Shown: positions 11,166 to 22,354 of the stretch, piece after piece | How the letters are laid out: each line of letters starts with the position of its first letter | Numbering within the stretch: the stretch's first letter is position 1 | DNA from: Protopterus annectens | Taxonomy: Eukaryota; Chordata; Ceratodontiformes; Protopteridae | Reading direction: 5' to 3' | NCBI RefSeq assembly: GCF_019279795.1 | Contig: NC_056745.1 | Location: 1,489,948,295 to 1,490,012,294 of the forward strand | Length of the DNA: 64,000 nt | Program-made: the position numbers and the translations under genes | Notes under the pieces: model-generated | The model's database searches: none | Seen by the model: only the letters and a program-made list of their open reading frames with translations | Told to the model about the DNA's origin: nothing

Positions 11166-12836
11166 ATAGTACATGGTGTTACATTACTTAACACATGGCA
11201 TTCATGCCTCAGGTGGTGCTGCAGGGCTGCCTCTGTCGGATGCACATATTACACTCCCTGTACATGTTTGTGAGCAGGTCATGTCATTTTAGGCATCCCT
11301 GTTATTATTTGAGTGAGTCAGAGGGGGTATCATTTCCAGGGTTCCTACTGAACCAGTGTATGTGCTATGTGTTGCCTCTTTGTCAAGGCCAGGGCATACT
11401 GGGCACGCCTCCTTCAGCCTACTGGGGCAGGCTCAGGTAGTTCCTCCTCCGAGTCATGCTCTGCCTGTGGTGGCCTTGGCAATGGTGGGGAGCTGTTTGT
11501 CCCAGCCCTATGCTGGTCCTGCTGCAGCTGTTTTCACAAGATCATATTATGTAGCATAGCACATACCATGACAATTTGGGTACATGTAGTTGGTGAGTAC
11601 TGCAAGGCTCCACCAGATGTGTCCAGACACCGGAACCGTGACTTGAGCAGCCCAAACACACGCTCTATTACATTACGTGTTTGTGCATGTGCCTCATTAA
11701 GGCGTTCCTGTTCAGGTGTGTGTGCGTTTCTGATGGGTGTCATCAGCCACGGCTCCAGTGCATAACCTGCATCCCCCACTAGGTGTCCGTGTGGGATGAC
11801 CCCATTGGCAAATGTCTGGTACAGCTGTGTCAAATGCCAGATGTGGGAATCATGGTAGCTCCCAGGGCAGCCAGCACACACATTCATTATTATGCCCTGG
11901 GCATCACACACGACCTGGCAGTTGATGGAGGGGAAGTCCTTGCGGTTAATGTAGGCCCTACCCCGCTCACTGGCTGGTGCTTTGATACGTATGTGCGTGC
12001 AGTCTATTGCACCCACTACCTCAGGGTATTCCGCTATTTGCTGGAAGAGACGCATATTGCTGGCCAATACCTCATGGGCACTGGGGAAATATTCATGATC
12101 ACCGACATGTGCTGACATGGCATCCAGGAACTGGTGCAGTACCCTGGAGGCTGATGCCTGTGATATCCCCATCATATCACCATTTGGTCTTTGGAAGGTA
12201 CCTGTTGCTAGTATTCTTAGGCCAACACATACCTTGGTTTCCACTGGGATGGGTTCCCCTCTGTTGGTTCTGTGTGTGAGGCGTGGCCTGCACAGCTCGA
12301 CTATTTGCTGCAGGAGCTCTCTGTCCACTCTATAGCGCTCTACTATCTCCAGCTCATGTAACCCGTGGTAGGTGACCCTGGGCCTGTACACTCTTCTCTG
12401 TCTCCTTACTGTGGGTTGTCTGGCACCATCTGCATTGTCACCACCCTCAGCAAGTCACCTATGTCTCATTATGACAGCTATGGCAGCTCCTAACATTTCT
12501 GCTCTGAGTTCAGCTTTTTCAACTTTCACTTCTAATAGCTTACTCCTGTCTTGCAGTGTCTCTTGAGAGAAACATCCTGCACTGCTGTTTGCAGAGTTTT
12601 AAGTGCTGGGCTGGGCTACTATTCTGCCTGTGTAATTGCCTGCTTCTAATTGTTTTCACCTGCTAGCTCCAGCAGTATTCCCTGCTAGCTTCCTACTAAT
12701 TCTGTTGCTTACTTTTTCCTTTCTGTTTCCTCAGGGGGGAGCAGCGTGCATACCAGCAGAAATGCACTCACAGTGGCTTACACGCATGCACATATGCTTA
12801 CACGGTTCAGGATCTGCCTATTCGAGTTAAAACGCA
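11166..12836 (-). mobile_element. Harbinger-type DNA transposon body, ends unknown
   Basis: The segment contains a Harbinger transposase on the minus strand and non-coding flanks (11166-11413 and 12497-12836). I could not find terminal inverted repeats or a 3-bp target duplication, so the limits given are only where neighbouring repeats begin. The partner Myb-like gene usual for these elements was not recognised nearby. If the LINE nest inserted into this element, its other end may lie in or beyond 1-2029. Confidence 0.6.
11414..12496 (-). pseudogene. Harbinger (HARBI1-like) DDE transposase with two in-frame TGA codons
   Basis: The ATG at 12496 opens a frame of 361 codons ending at 11414, close to the usual HARBI1 length. 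Only two TGA codons interrupt it, at 12455-12457 and 11534-11536. The open core (12391-11534) carries the N-terminal helical region (HGLHELEIVERYRVDRELL) and the DDE nuclease: first Asp in GAIDCTHIRIKAP, second Asp in LVGDAGYALEPWL, Glu in RNVIERVFGLLKSRFRC. After the second TGA the frame continues into an acidic tail with EHDSEEELPEP. Both TGAs could have been CGA (arginine), i.e. CpG decay, so the gene is recently dead. An alternative is a domesticated gene, but the stops argue against that. Upstream of the ATG the frame stays open for about 100 bp (a helical, charged stretch). Confidence 0.85.
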
Positions 12837-12975
12837 CACACACCAGCGCAAACAGTCTTACAAGTCTGCCAACAGGCTCCCACATGCTCAGTCTGCCCTA
12901 CACGCGCGCACACTAGCGTAAACAGTCTTCAAAGTCTACCAACACGCTCCCACATGCTCAGTCTGCCTTACACAT
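12837..12975. repeat. 70-bp tandem duplication, CpG-rich
   Basis: Two diverged 70-bp copies (12837-12906 and 12907-12975) share 'aaacagtctt', 'ctcccacatgctcagtctgc' and alternating CA/CG runs. The following 60 bp stay rich in CG and alternating purine-pyrimidine ('gcgcacatgtgcgcatgc'). Confidence 0.7.
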
Positions 12976-13046
12976 GCACACAATGCCCTACTCGCGCTTC
13001 ATGGCGCGCACATGTGCGCATGCACGACCAGCAAGAAACTTTGGTG

Positions 13047-16008
13047 TAAGTAACAGTGTACACCTTCCATTTCTTGACTTTCCCATGCTTATCTTGCGGC
13101 ACTCCTCTTTCCCTGATCTGTGTATAAGTAACAGTGTACACCTTCCATTTCTTGACTTTCCCATGCTTATCTTGCGGCACTCCTCTTTCCCTGATCTGTG
13201 TATAAGTAACAGTGTACACCTTCCATTTCTTGACTTTCCCATGCTTATCTTGCGGCACTCCTCTTTCCCTGATCTGTGTATAAGTAACAGTGTACACCTT
13301 CCATTTCTTGACTTTCCCATGCTTATCTTGCGGCACTCCTCTTTCCCTGATCTGTGTATAAGTAACAGTGTACACCTTCCATTTCTTGACTTTCCCATGC
13401 TTATCTTGTGGCACTCCTCTTTCCCTGATCTGTGTATAAGTAACAGTGTACACCTTCCATTTCTTGACTTTCCCATGCTTATCTTGCGGCACTCCTCTTT
13501 CCCTGATCTGTGTATAAGTAACAGTGTACACCTTCCATTTCTTGACTTTCCCATGCTTATCTTGTGGCACTCCTCTTTCCCTGATCTGTGTATAAGTAAC
13601 AGTGTACACCTTCCATTTCTTGACTTTCCCATGCTTATCTTGTGGCACTCCTCTTTCCCTGATCTGTGTATAAGTAACAGTGTACACCTTCCATTTCTTG
13701 ACTTTCCCATGCTTATCTTGTGGCACTCCTCTTTCCCTGATCTGTGTATAAGTAACAGTGTACACCTTCCATTTCTTGACTTTCCCATGCTTATCTTGTG
13801 GCACTCCTCTTTCCCTGATCTGTGTATAAGTAACAGTGTACACCTTCCATTTCTTGACTTTCCCATGCTTATCTTGCGGCACTCCTCTTTCCCTGATCTG
13901 TGTATAAGTAACAGTGTACACCTTCCATTTCTTGACTTTCCCATGCTTATCTTGTGGCACTCCTCTTTCCCTGATCTGTGTATAAGTAACAGTGTACACC
14001 TTCCATTTCTTGACTTTCCCATGCTTATCTTGCGGCACTCCTCTTTCCCTGATCTGTGTATAAGTAACAGTGTACACCTTCCATTTCTTGACTTTCCCAT
14101 GCTTATCTTGTGGCACTCCTCTTTCCCTGATCTGTGTATAAGTAACAGTGTACACCTTCCATTTCTTGACTTTCCCATGCTTATCTTGTGGCACTCCTCT
14201 TTCCCTGATCTGTGTATAAGTAACAGTGTACACCTTCCATTTCTTGACTTTCCCATGCTTATCTTGTGGCACTCCTCTTTCCCTGATCTGTGTATAAGTA
14301 ACAGTGTACACCTTCCATTTCTTGACTTTCCCATGCTTATCTTGTGGCACTCCTCTTTCCCTGATCTGTGTATAAGTAACAGTGTACACCTTCCATTTCT
14401 TGACTTTCCCATGCTTATCTTGTGGCACTCCTCTTTCCCTGATCTGTGTATAAGTAACAGTGTACACCTTCCATTTCTTGACTTTCCCATGCTTATCTTG
14501 TGGCACTCCTCTTTCCCTGATCTGTGTATAAGTAACAGTGTACACCTTCCATTTCTTGACTTTCCCATGCTTATCTTGCGGCACTCCTCTTTCCCTGATC
14601 TGTGTATAAGTAACAGTGTACACCTTCCATTTCTTGACTTTCCCATGCTTATCTTGTGGCACTCCTCTTTCCCTGATCTGTGTATAAGTAACAGTGTACA
14701 CCTTCCATTTCTTGACTTTCCCATGCTTATCTTGCGGCACTCCTCTTTCCCTGATCTGTGTATAAGTAACAGTGTACACCTTCCATTTCTTGACTTTCCC
14801 ATGCTTATCTTGTGGCACTCCTCTTTCCCTGATCTGTGTATAAGTAACAGTGTACACCTTCCATTTCTTGACTTTCCCATGCTTATCTTGCGGCACTCCT
14901 CTTTCCCTGATCTGTGTATAAGTAACAGTGTACACCTTCCATTTCTTGACTTTCCCATGCTTATCTTGTGGCACTCCTCTTTCCCTGATCTGTGTATAAG
15001 TAACAGTGTACACCTTCCATTTCTTGACTTTCCCATGCTTATCTTGTGGCACTCCTCTTTCCCTGATCTGTGTATAAGTAACAGTGTACACCTTCCATTT
15101 CTTGACTTTCCTATGCTTATCTTGCGGCACTCCTCTTTCCCTGATCTGTGTATAAGAAACAGTGTACACCTTCCATTTCTTGACTTTCCCATGCTTATCT
15201 TGCGGCACTCCTCTTTCCCTGATCTGTGTATAAGTAACAGTGTACACCTTCCATTTCTTGACTTTCCCATGCTTATCTTGTGGCACTCCTCTTTCCCTGA
15301 TCTGTGTATAAGTAACAGTGTACACCTTCTATTTCTTGACTTTCCCAGACTTATCTTGTGGCACTCCTCTTTCCCTGATCTGTGTATAAGTAACAGTGTA
15401 CACCTTCCATTTCTTGACTTTCCCATGCTTATCTTGCGGCACTCCTCTTTCCCTGATCTGTGTATAAGTAACAGTGTACACCTTCCATTTCTTGACTTTC
15501 CCATGCTTATCTTGCGGAACTCCTCTTTCCCTGATCTGTGTATAAGTAACAGTGTACACCTTCCATTTTGTGACTTTCCCATGTTTATCTTGTGGCACTC
15601 CTCTTTCCCTGATCTGTGTATAAGTAACAGTGTACACCTTCCATTTCTTGACTTTCCCATGCTTATCTTGCGGCACTCCTCTTTCCCTGATCTGTGTATA
15701 AGTAACAGTGTACACCTTCCATTTCTTGACTTTCCCATGCTTATCTTGCGGCACTCCTCTTTCCTGATCTGTGTATAAGTAACAGTGTACACCTTCCATT
15801 TCTTGACTTTCCCATGCTTATCTTGCGGCACTCCTCTTTCCCTGATCTGTGTATAAGTAACAGTGTACACCTTCCATTTCTTGACTTTCCCATGCTTATC
15901 TTGCGGCACTCCTCTTTCCCTGATCTGTGTATAAGTAACAGTGTACACCTTCCATTTCTTGACTTTCCCATGCTTATCTTGTGGCACTCCTCTTTCCCTG
16001 ATCTGTGT
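13047..16008. repeat. 78-bp minisatellite, 38 units
   Basis: The unit begins 'taagtaacagtgtacacc' and repeats 38 times head to tail. The copies are nearly identical; one has a 1-bp deletion near 15762. Because 78 is a multiple of three and the unit lacks stops in several frames, open frames of 700-1000 codons appear on both strands. They are by-products of the repeat, with no start context, domain or codon bias. The main recurring variant is cttgCGGc versus cttgTGGc, a CpG site. Rarer private variants cluster in the last third (about 15100-15600). Confidence 0.97.
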
Positions 16009-16394
16009 CTGTCATCTGTCATGTTACACTGACCTCCAATGAACTGCATTTCTTTCTACCATTCCCCCCTGTGATGTTACCTATCCCCTACTCTATTCCT
16101 CCCCCTTATGTATCTCTTACACTACTCAGACTGTGCTCATTTGCTATGTGACTGTGGGATTCAGTAGCCTAACCCTCATTTACATGAGATTGCCTACTAA
16201 TGCTTAGTTACATGTCTTAGACTCAGCTTCCCCCCTTAGCAACCACTACACGGTGGCCATGTTGTTTTTGGTCTGCTGGTCCCTGCATTGTCATTCCATG
16301 TATTGCATAAAACCCACATTTGTGGGTTTATAACCTTCATTTTTTTGTTTTATACAGTGCAGCCCATTTGCGCGGGGCTGCGCTGCGTTTAAAC
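16009..16394. other. Unassigned spacer with short inverted repeat
   Basis: No gene is seen. There is a 9-bp inverted repeat, AAACCCACA (16310-16318) with TGTGGGTTT (16321-16329). A CG-rich phrase 'gcgcggggctgcgctgcg' near 16370-16388 sits directly against the truncated end of a LINE. Confidence 0.5.
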
Positions 16395-17905
16395 ATTGTG
16401 CAAGGGAATAGCAGTGACCTTTTTCCATTCAGCTGGGATGAAGCCAGTGCTTAGATTATGATTGAAAAGAGTACCCAATGGTGTTGCTAATTCTTGTTTG
16501 AGCCCATGTAGGATGCAGCCTGGGATGTTATAAGGTCCCATGGATATGGCATTTTTGACCTTAGAGAGGGCATTCACGACCTGCTCTTTAGAGATACGAG
16601 ATAGAAGACAGGTGGTGGAGATGTATTGGGGTAAGTGCGGCAGGGACAGGGGACTGATGTTTCACAGAACCTGTCAGCTAAAAAGAAGCAATGTCCACAG
16701 GCCTGGTATATGTGGTATCATTAACTACCAGTTCAGCACAAATATGTGCCTTTCATTTTAAGTTACTGATGTAACTAAAGAATGACTTATGGTTGTCCTT
16801 AGATGAAGAAGCTAATTTGGATTCATAGTTAGCTTTGGAGGACTTCACAAGAAGTCTTATTTGCTTGTTTAAGCTGAGGAGGGAGTATTTCCAGTTTAGG
16901 ACTCACTCCCTCTTACTCTTAGACAGCAATGTCTTCCTCTTATTGTAAAGCCTGTTAATGGCAGTTGCCCACCAGACAGGTTTGCTCTTCCTTGAGGAGC
17001 TTGTTTTGGTCTTATCAAGTATGGCCAAGTCAATGCAAGTTGTTCAGGTGTTTGTATAAAGCATTTGTGTAGAACTCAGCATAGTTGTCAGTTCCGTCTG
17101 AGGGGGGAGGTGCAATGAAGCTATTTATACCATCCCATAAGAGGTTATAATCTGCTTTGGAGAAGTTTTTAGTTTAGTTTGTTGGGGGGGGGGGTCATGT
17201 GTGATAGTTACTTTGAATGAGACTGATTTGTGGTTAGATCTCAGCAGGGAAGACCTCACAGTGGGGGTGCTACAGTGGTCCCCCAAATTGGTAAGACCAG
17301 ATCCAGGATGTTGGCACCCCTTGTGGGGGTGTCAACCAGCTGTTCCAGGGCGTTGGAGTTAACAAAGTCGAGGAACCTTTGGGAAATGAGTAAGAGCACC
17401 GAGTAATTTACCCCGTCAATGGATGGGTAGTTAATGTCGCCCAAAACCGTGGTGTTTGGATGTATCTTGAGAGACTCAAGTAGATCCAAATAGGCAGAGT
17501 AGGTGGCCTGATTCATGGAGGGGGTCCTGTAGCTGGCAATGACTTGAATAGGTGTCCTACCAACAATTAATTGCACCTGAAGTGTCTCCAGGGAATCGTG
17601 CTGTTTAACCAGTCTGGAGGTGTGTTTATCTTTAATGAATATCGATACACTGCCTCCTTTAGTTTTCAAACCTTAAGTTTGTGGTCTGAACAAGTGGAAG
17701 GCAGTGTAGCCCAATATGACTTGGGTGCTCTCCACAGCCTTGAATCAGGTCTCCGTGATTGCACAAATATCTGCATCTTCCAAGTTGAGGACTGCTTCCA
17801 GTGAGTGCAGTTTTGTATTAAGACTCCTAGCATTTAGCAGCAAAACCTTGAGGTTGTTTTTAGATGGAGTTTTTCCATCGGGAATTTTGTCCTTGAGACA
17901 CTGCC
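16395..17905 (-). mobile_element. CR1-like LINE fragment: endonuclease, linker, start of RT
   Basis: Reading from 17905 on the minus strand: endonuclease N-terminus (LLLNARSLNTKLHSLEA, then AITET), the main endonuclease block (17669-17256; GGSVSIFIKDKHTSRL, LGDINYPSIDG, TPTRGANILDLVL), a decayed linker, and the RT start (16577-16395; PGCILHGLKQELATPLGTLF, AEWKKVTAIPLH). It is cut at 16395 in the middle of the RT, next to CG-rich unrelated sequence, and ends at 17905 at a retroposon tail. It is closer to the copy at 18550-22354 than to the one at 5263-9033. It would be an ORF2 remnant without activity. Confidence 0.8.
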
Positions 17906-18135
17906 TTTAATAACTTCCACCTCTGTAAAATCTTAGAATGTATAAATGTAACTCCTGTTTGTGTATAAATGTAAATTGAAATGTAGCTACTCTGTGTTTA
18001 ACTGGAAGTAAGTATAATGCAATGTAAGCAAATTGTTCTTTTCTCTCCTGGCCTCCACTGAAAATGGGTATTACCCAGTTGGACTTTCCCAGTAAACAAA
18101 GACAAATAAATAAACAAACAAATAAATAAATAAAA
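17906..18135 (+). mobile_element. Retroposon 3' end with A-rich tail (family a)
   Basis: The 3' part reads 'ggcctccactgaaaatgggta', then 'cagttggactttcccagtaa', then an (AAAT/AAAC)n tail at 18100-18135. The same 3' end recurs at 63431-63690 (plus), 60885-60960 (minus) and 61866-61965 (minus). No coding part is recognised, so it may be a SINE or the 3' end of another LINE. Confidence 0.55.
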
Positions 18136-18149
18136 AGAATACAGGGCAT

Positions 18150-18512
18150 AAATACAATGTCCTATGCAGATTTCCTCAAAGCCCTGTCTGTCTCTGTTTC
18201 CTGCAGAGTTCTGAGAGGTGATTTATTCTTGACACACAAGGCATGCTTGGATCCCAGTCTGATGAACATTTTGCACATCTGCAAAATGGACTGTACCAGA
18301 ATGAGTAGATTTACAGAAATTCACCCCTGGTCTGACAACTATGTCTCTGATGAACAAAGGCAGCCATTGAATCATGCCCTGACAGACACACACCCTTTAA
18401 AATAACATCTAAGGCACAATAATTCATGGAGTACTTTTGGGTTGCATCAGTAGGCTCATAAAGGTCCCAAATGTATTAGCCTAGTTTACATTTATACACC
18501 TATGAGCCTACA
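18150..18512 (+). mobile_element. CR1-like LINE 3' fragment
   Basis: The translation begins MSYADFLKALSVSVSC and RVLRGDLFLTHKACLDPSL, which matches the ORF2 C-terminal region (LSYAARLKEL and LLRGDLCLTYKA in the 5263-9033 copy). It is followed by a diverged 3' stem-loop and a tail unit (TATGAGCC) near 18501. It is a 5'-truncated, broken copy. Confidence 0.75.
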
Positions 18513-18549
18513 AGGGTAGAACTGATATACAAAGATAGTTCATGGATGA

Positions 18550-19282
18550 GTTTATGGTTGGACAAAGAGAAGGTTAAGGTCAGCTGTCTATTGGGTGCCA
18601 GGATCCGTCAGATCACACATGCACTCAAGTCTCTCAACAACAAGTACTGTTATGACTCTGTCATAGTTCATGCTGGTGTGAATGATTTGAGATGTACCTC
18701 ACTGGCCTATATGAAGGCAGACATGATTGAGCTCTTTGAATATGTCCCAGGCAGGTATATTCCTAGCCTTGATTATCATTTTACCCTCATCTAGGAGGAT
18801 ACCACTATATAACCAAAAATGATTGGATACCACTATATAACCAAAAATGATTGGATACCACTATATAACCAAAAATGATTGGATACCACTATATAACCAA
18901 AAATGATTGGATACCACTATATAACCAAAAATGATTGGATACCACTATATAACCAAAATGATTGGATACCACTATATAACCAAAAATGATTGGATACCAC
19001 TATATAACCAAAAATGATTGGATACCACTATATAACCAAAAATGATTGGATACCACTATATAAACAAAAATGATTGACTTCAGCAATCGGCTTAGTTTCT
19101 GGTGTCGTTCTAAGGGGATCTTGTTCCTGTCAGCCTGGGATGACATGGTTGATAGGCCATGCAGTTTTGCTAGAGATGGTCTTCATCTGTCACCTCTAGG
19201 CTTTCGGTTACTGGCTAAGGCACTTGCCTCCCCTATAGTGCCTTTTTTAGGCAAAGTCTCAAGAAAAAAAATTGTAATGTGA
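18550..19282 (+). pseudogene. LINE ORF1 esterase, split by internal minisatellite
   Basis: 18546-18794 encodes VIVHAGVNDLRCTSL (esterase block III). After the 28-bp repeat, 19070-19282 encodes LFLSAWDDMVDRPCS and ARDGLHLSPLGF, the Asp-His block, then VPFLGKVSRKK at the C-terminus. Block I (GDSIVR) is missing because the copy is 5'-truncated. Since 28 is not a multiple of three, each repeat unit shifts the frame, so the expansion alone would have killed the protein. Confidence 0.8.
18797..19075 (+). repeat. 28-bp minisatellite, 10 units, derived from LINE ORF1
   Basis: Ten units of 28 bp (one of 27) start with 'ggataccactatataacc'. One unit encodes the ORF1 phrase RIPLYNQKMI, homologous to RMMPQYRDKMI in the neighbouring LINE. 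The array is therefore an internal tandem expansion of the element's own coding sequence. Units are nearly identical (one base change in the last, one deletion in the sixth), so it is recent. Confidence 0.95.
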
Positions 19283-22133
19283 AAATATCAATCACAAATA
19301 AATTAAAGGTTATGCTGCTAAATGATAGGAGTTTAAATCACAATCTGTATTCTCTGGAAGCACTCCTCACCCTGAAGGATGCTTACATTTGTGCAGTAAC
19401 AGAAACTTGGTTTAGGGCCACAGAGACTACCCCAGCCTTGCAAGGCTACAATGCCTTTCACACTTTTAGACAGCAAAATGAACATGTGAGAACCAAAGGA
19501 GGAGGAGCATCTATCTTCATCAAAGATAAATACACCTCTAGATTGGTTAGACAGGAAAACTGCATGGAGTTACTCCAAGTTCAACTAACTGTGGGCAAGA
19601 ACCACCTTCAAGTCGTCAGCTATAGGCCCCCTTCAATGAACCAGGATACCCATACTGTTTATTTACACCTACTTGAGTCAATTAAATTACAACCAAACAT
19701 TCTAGTGATGGGCGATTTTAACTATCCCTTTATTGACTGGGAAATTTATATGAGTACCAACATGCTCACACAAATGTTTCTGGACTTTGGATCATAGGAT
19801 CATAGATAGTTACTAGGCGATTGGCCCTGAGGCCCGTATAAGCCTAGCCAAGAATTTAGCCCATGTTTAGACAAATCAGCACCCAATGCCCCTGGCATTG
19901 CTTTGTTAACACTAAGCCCTGGAACAAATAGTACGTAACCCCACAAGGGCCTGACATATTCTAAACCTGGTCCTCACCAACATGGGTGACGATTGCACCA
20001 CCACAAGTACAGGACCCTCCCTGGTTAAATATGATCACAAATCAGTCACATTTGAAGTAACTATAACACCTGAACCCCTCTTAGGTGAAATCAGGCTAAA
20101 AATTTTCACCAAAGCAATTATACCCTTCTAAGGGATGGCAAAAATAATTTCCAAGCTCCTGTTCCCATAGATGGCATTGACAACTATACTAAGGTATATA
20201 CAAATGACCTGTACAAACACTTACACAAATGTATTGACACAGCTGTACCTGATAGGATCAAAACAAGATCCTCAAGCAAAAACAAACATCCCTGGTGGAC
20301 ATCTAGCATTAATACATTATACAACAAAAAAAACAAGTTTCTGTCTAAGAATAAAAAAGAGAAGTCCCAGCACTGGAAAAACACCCTTCTCTGCTTGAAC
20401 AAACAAATAAGACAACTTGTAAAATCCTCTAAGGGCAACTTCAAAAAAATTTAGCAACCATAGCCAAGGATAAGCATGAGGCATTCTTCAGTTATATCCA
20501 TAATCTAAAAGGTAGGACCCAGACACATGCTAAATTAGGTTTGGATGGCATCACACACACTGATCCTATGAAAATAGCTAACCTATTAGTTGACAGGTTT
20601 GGTGAAAATTTCACCTCCTCCTGTCCCCTCCAAACATTCCACAAAGCATTCCTTCTTCATATCCCCCACCTTGCATCTCCAAAGAGCAAGTCATTAATGC
20701 TCTCTCCAAGGCCAAAAATACAGCTTCTATGGGACCAGGAGGCATCCCAGGTTGTGTTTTAAATGGTCTAAAACATGAGTTAGCAACTCCATTAGCTACT
20801 CTCTTCAACCACAGCCTGAGTACTGGTTTTGTTCCTGCTGAATGAAAAACAGCAACTGTCATCCCCCTTCATAAAGGGAATACAGCAACAGACTCTGGGA
20901 ACAACAGACCCATAAGCTTAACCAGCCTTATCTGTAATGCCATGGAACAAATCATCATGGACCTTATAAATAAGGATATGGGTGATCTCCAAATCCTTAA
21001 TCCAACACAGTTTGGTTTTGTCAAAGGCAAGTCTTGCCTGTTAAACCCAGTGGACCTGTTTGAAAATGTCACCAAAGCCATAGATGAAGGCAAATCTGTG
21101 CATAGAGCCTACCTTGACCTAGCCAAAGTCTTCAACACAAACCCACATTTGGGCATCATTGATAAACTCTCTCAGTTGAATATCAACTTTTATGTCATCA
21201 GGTGGGTTGCTAAGTGGCTCACTGACAGATCACACTCACTCACAGTTGTGGACTTTACCTCAACCAGCAGACCTGTCACCAGTGGGGTTCCTCAGGGGTC
21301 AGTGCTGGGCCCCCTATTGCTTGGAATATACTTCTCACAAGCTCAGGCCAAAACAGAGGGGCTGTGGCTAACTAAGTTTGCTGACAACTGCAAATCAGGT
21401 GCAAACAGTGAATCCCCAAGCAATGTCAATGTACTTCAAGAGGGACATACACAAACCAGTGATTGGTACCAAAGCCATGGACTCAAACTTACTGCAAAAA
21501 ATGCATTATCTTCCCCTTCTGTAAAAATGATATCCCTGCAGACTATCATGTAAATAACAATACCATAAGTAACAACTCAGTAATGAGAGACTTGGGAACG
21601 CAAGTTGACTGTAGCCTAAATTTTGAACATCATGTGTCTACTGTGGTAAGGAAGGCATGCTAGGTCACCCACCTCATTTGCAAAGGCATTGCCTCAAGAG
21701 CAAAAGAAGTCATAACTCCCCTGTACTCAGCTCTCATCAGGCCAGTAATTAAGTACAATGTTCCCTTTGTATGTACCTTAGTTGGCACCTGCAGCAACTT
21801 GAGACGCCTCAAAGATTTCTAACTAAGAAAATTCAGGGTCTCCAGCACAGATCATACACTGACAGATCGAAGTTACTGTCACTGTACTCAGTAGCGCACA
21901 GACTACTAAGAGGACACTTGCGCCTGGCCTACAGAACATTCTCGGAACTGAACCTAAAACCTAATGGGGCTGCTGCACATCCGCAAGTCAAAGAGGACAA
22001 GGATCACCCGCTTCAGGGACATAAACTGGCTTGCGACATAAATAGCACCTGCTGGAGAGACAGATATGTCTCCAGAGGTTGCCACTCCTCTGGAATAGGC
22101 TACCAGTTCAAATCAAACAAAGACCCTCTATGA
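19279..22133 (+). pseudogene. LINE ORF2: endonuclease and reverse transcriptase (broken)
   Basis: The endonuclease (19300-20010) shows AVTETWF, GGGASIFIKDKYTSRL, MGDFNYPFIDW and, after the inserted tail fragment, ALEQIV and LTNMG. The linker follows to about 20600. The RT region contains PLHKGNT, NPTQFGFVKGKSCLLNPVDL, AYLDLAKVFNTNPH (motif A; the usual Asp of AFDT is Asn), SGVPQGSVLGPLLL (B), KFADNCKSG (C; second Asp replaced by Asn) and DLGTQVDCSLNFEHH. The thumb follows at about 21700-22130. Loss of two palm aspartates plus frame breaks marks it as dead. Confidence 0.85.
19790..19902 (-). mobile_element. Solo LINE 3' tail inserted in a LINE endonuclease
   Basis: On the plus strand the insert starts with GGATCATAGGATCATAG, the reverse complement of an 8-bp tail repeat (TATGATCC). 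The stem CTAGGC/GCCTAG of the family's 3' end follows. The host frame reads FLDF before it and VNTKALEQ after it. It is a severely 5'-truncated insertion of about 113 bp from a sister subfamily (GATCC instead of GAACC). Confidence 0.75.
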
Positions 22134-22354
22134 TCCTGTTTAAGTGTAGCTTGGATGACTGGATGGAAAACCATAAATTCCTGATGGGAATTTCACCTAT
22201 GACCTTCCTAGATATGGGCAGTCATTGCTAACTAAGATCTTGAGCTTAGGCAAGATCCTTTGTATTGGATTTCTCTAGTATTATATTTGGTACACACAGC
22301 TAGGCTTATGAAGACCATTGGGTCAATAGCCCAATTACCACCTATGAACCTATG

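Larger units (their letters stand above)
18550..22354 (+). mobile_element. CR1-like LINE, 5'-truncated copy with two secondary events
   Basis: The copy starts in ORF1 (DKEKVKVSCLLGARI), carries a 28-bp minisatellite (18797-19075), the rest of ORF1, then ORF2 with endonuclease, linker and RT, and ends with a stem-loop and tail (TATGAACC) at 22354. A 113-bp LINE tail fragment is inserted at 19790-19902. The 3' tail and RT place it in the same family as the 5263-9033 copy but a separate subfamily. Confidence 0.87.

Noticed and set aside
12389-12391. Transposase start at 12391
   Set aside because: The codon is GTG; the frame continues upstream through one TGA to an ATG at 12496, giving the normal family length.
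12968-15987. Open frames of 785, 934 and 999 codons
   Set aside because: They lie entirely in the 78-bp minisatellite, on both strands, and only reflect a unit length divisible by three.
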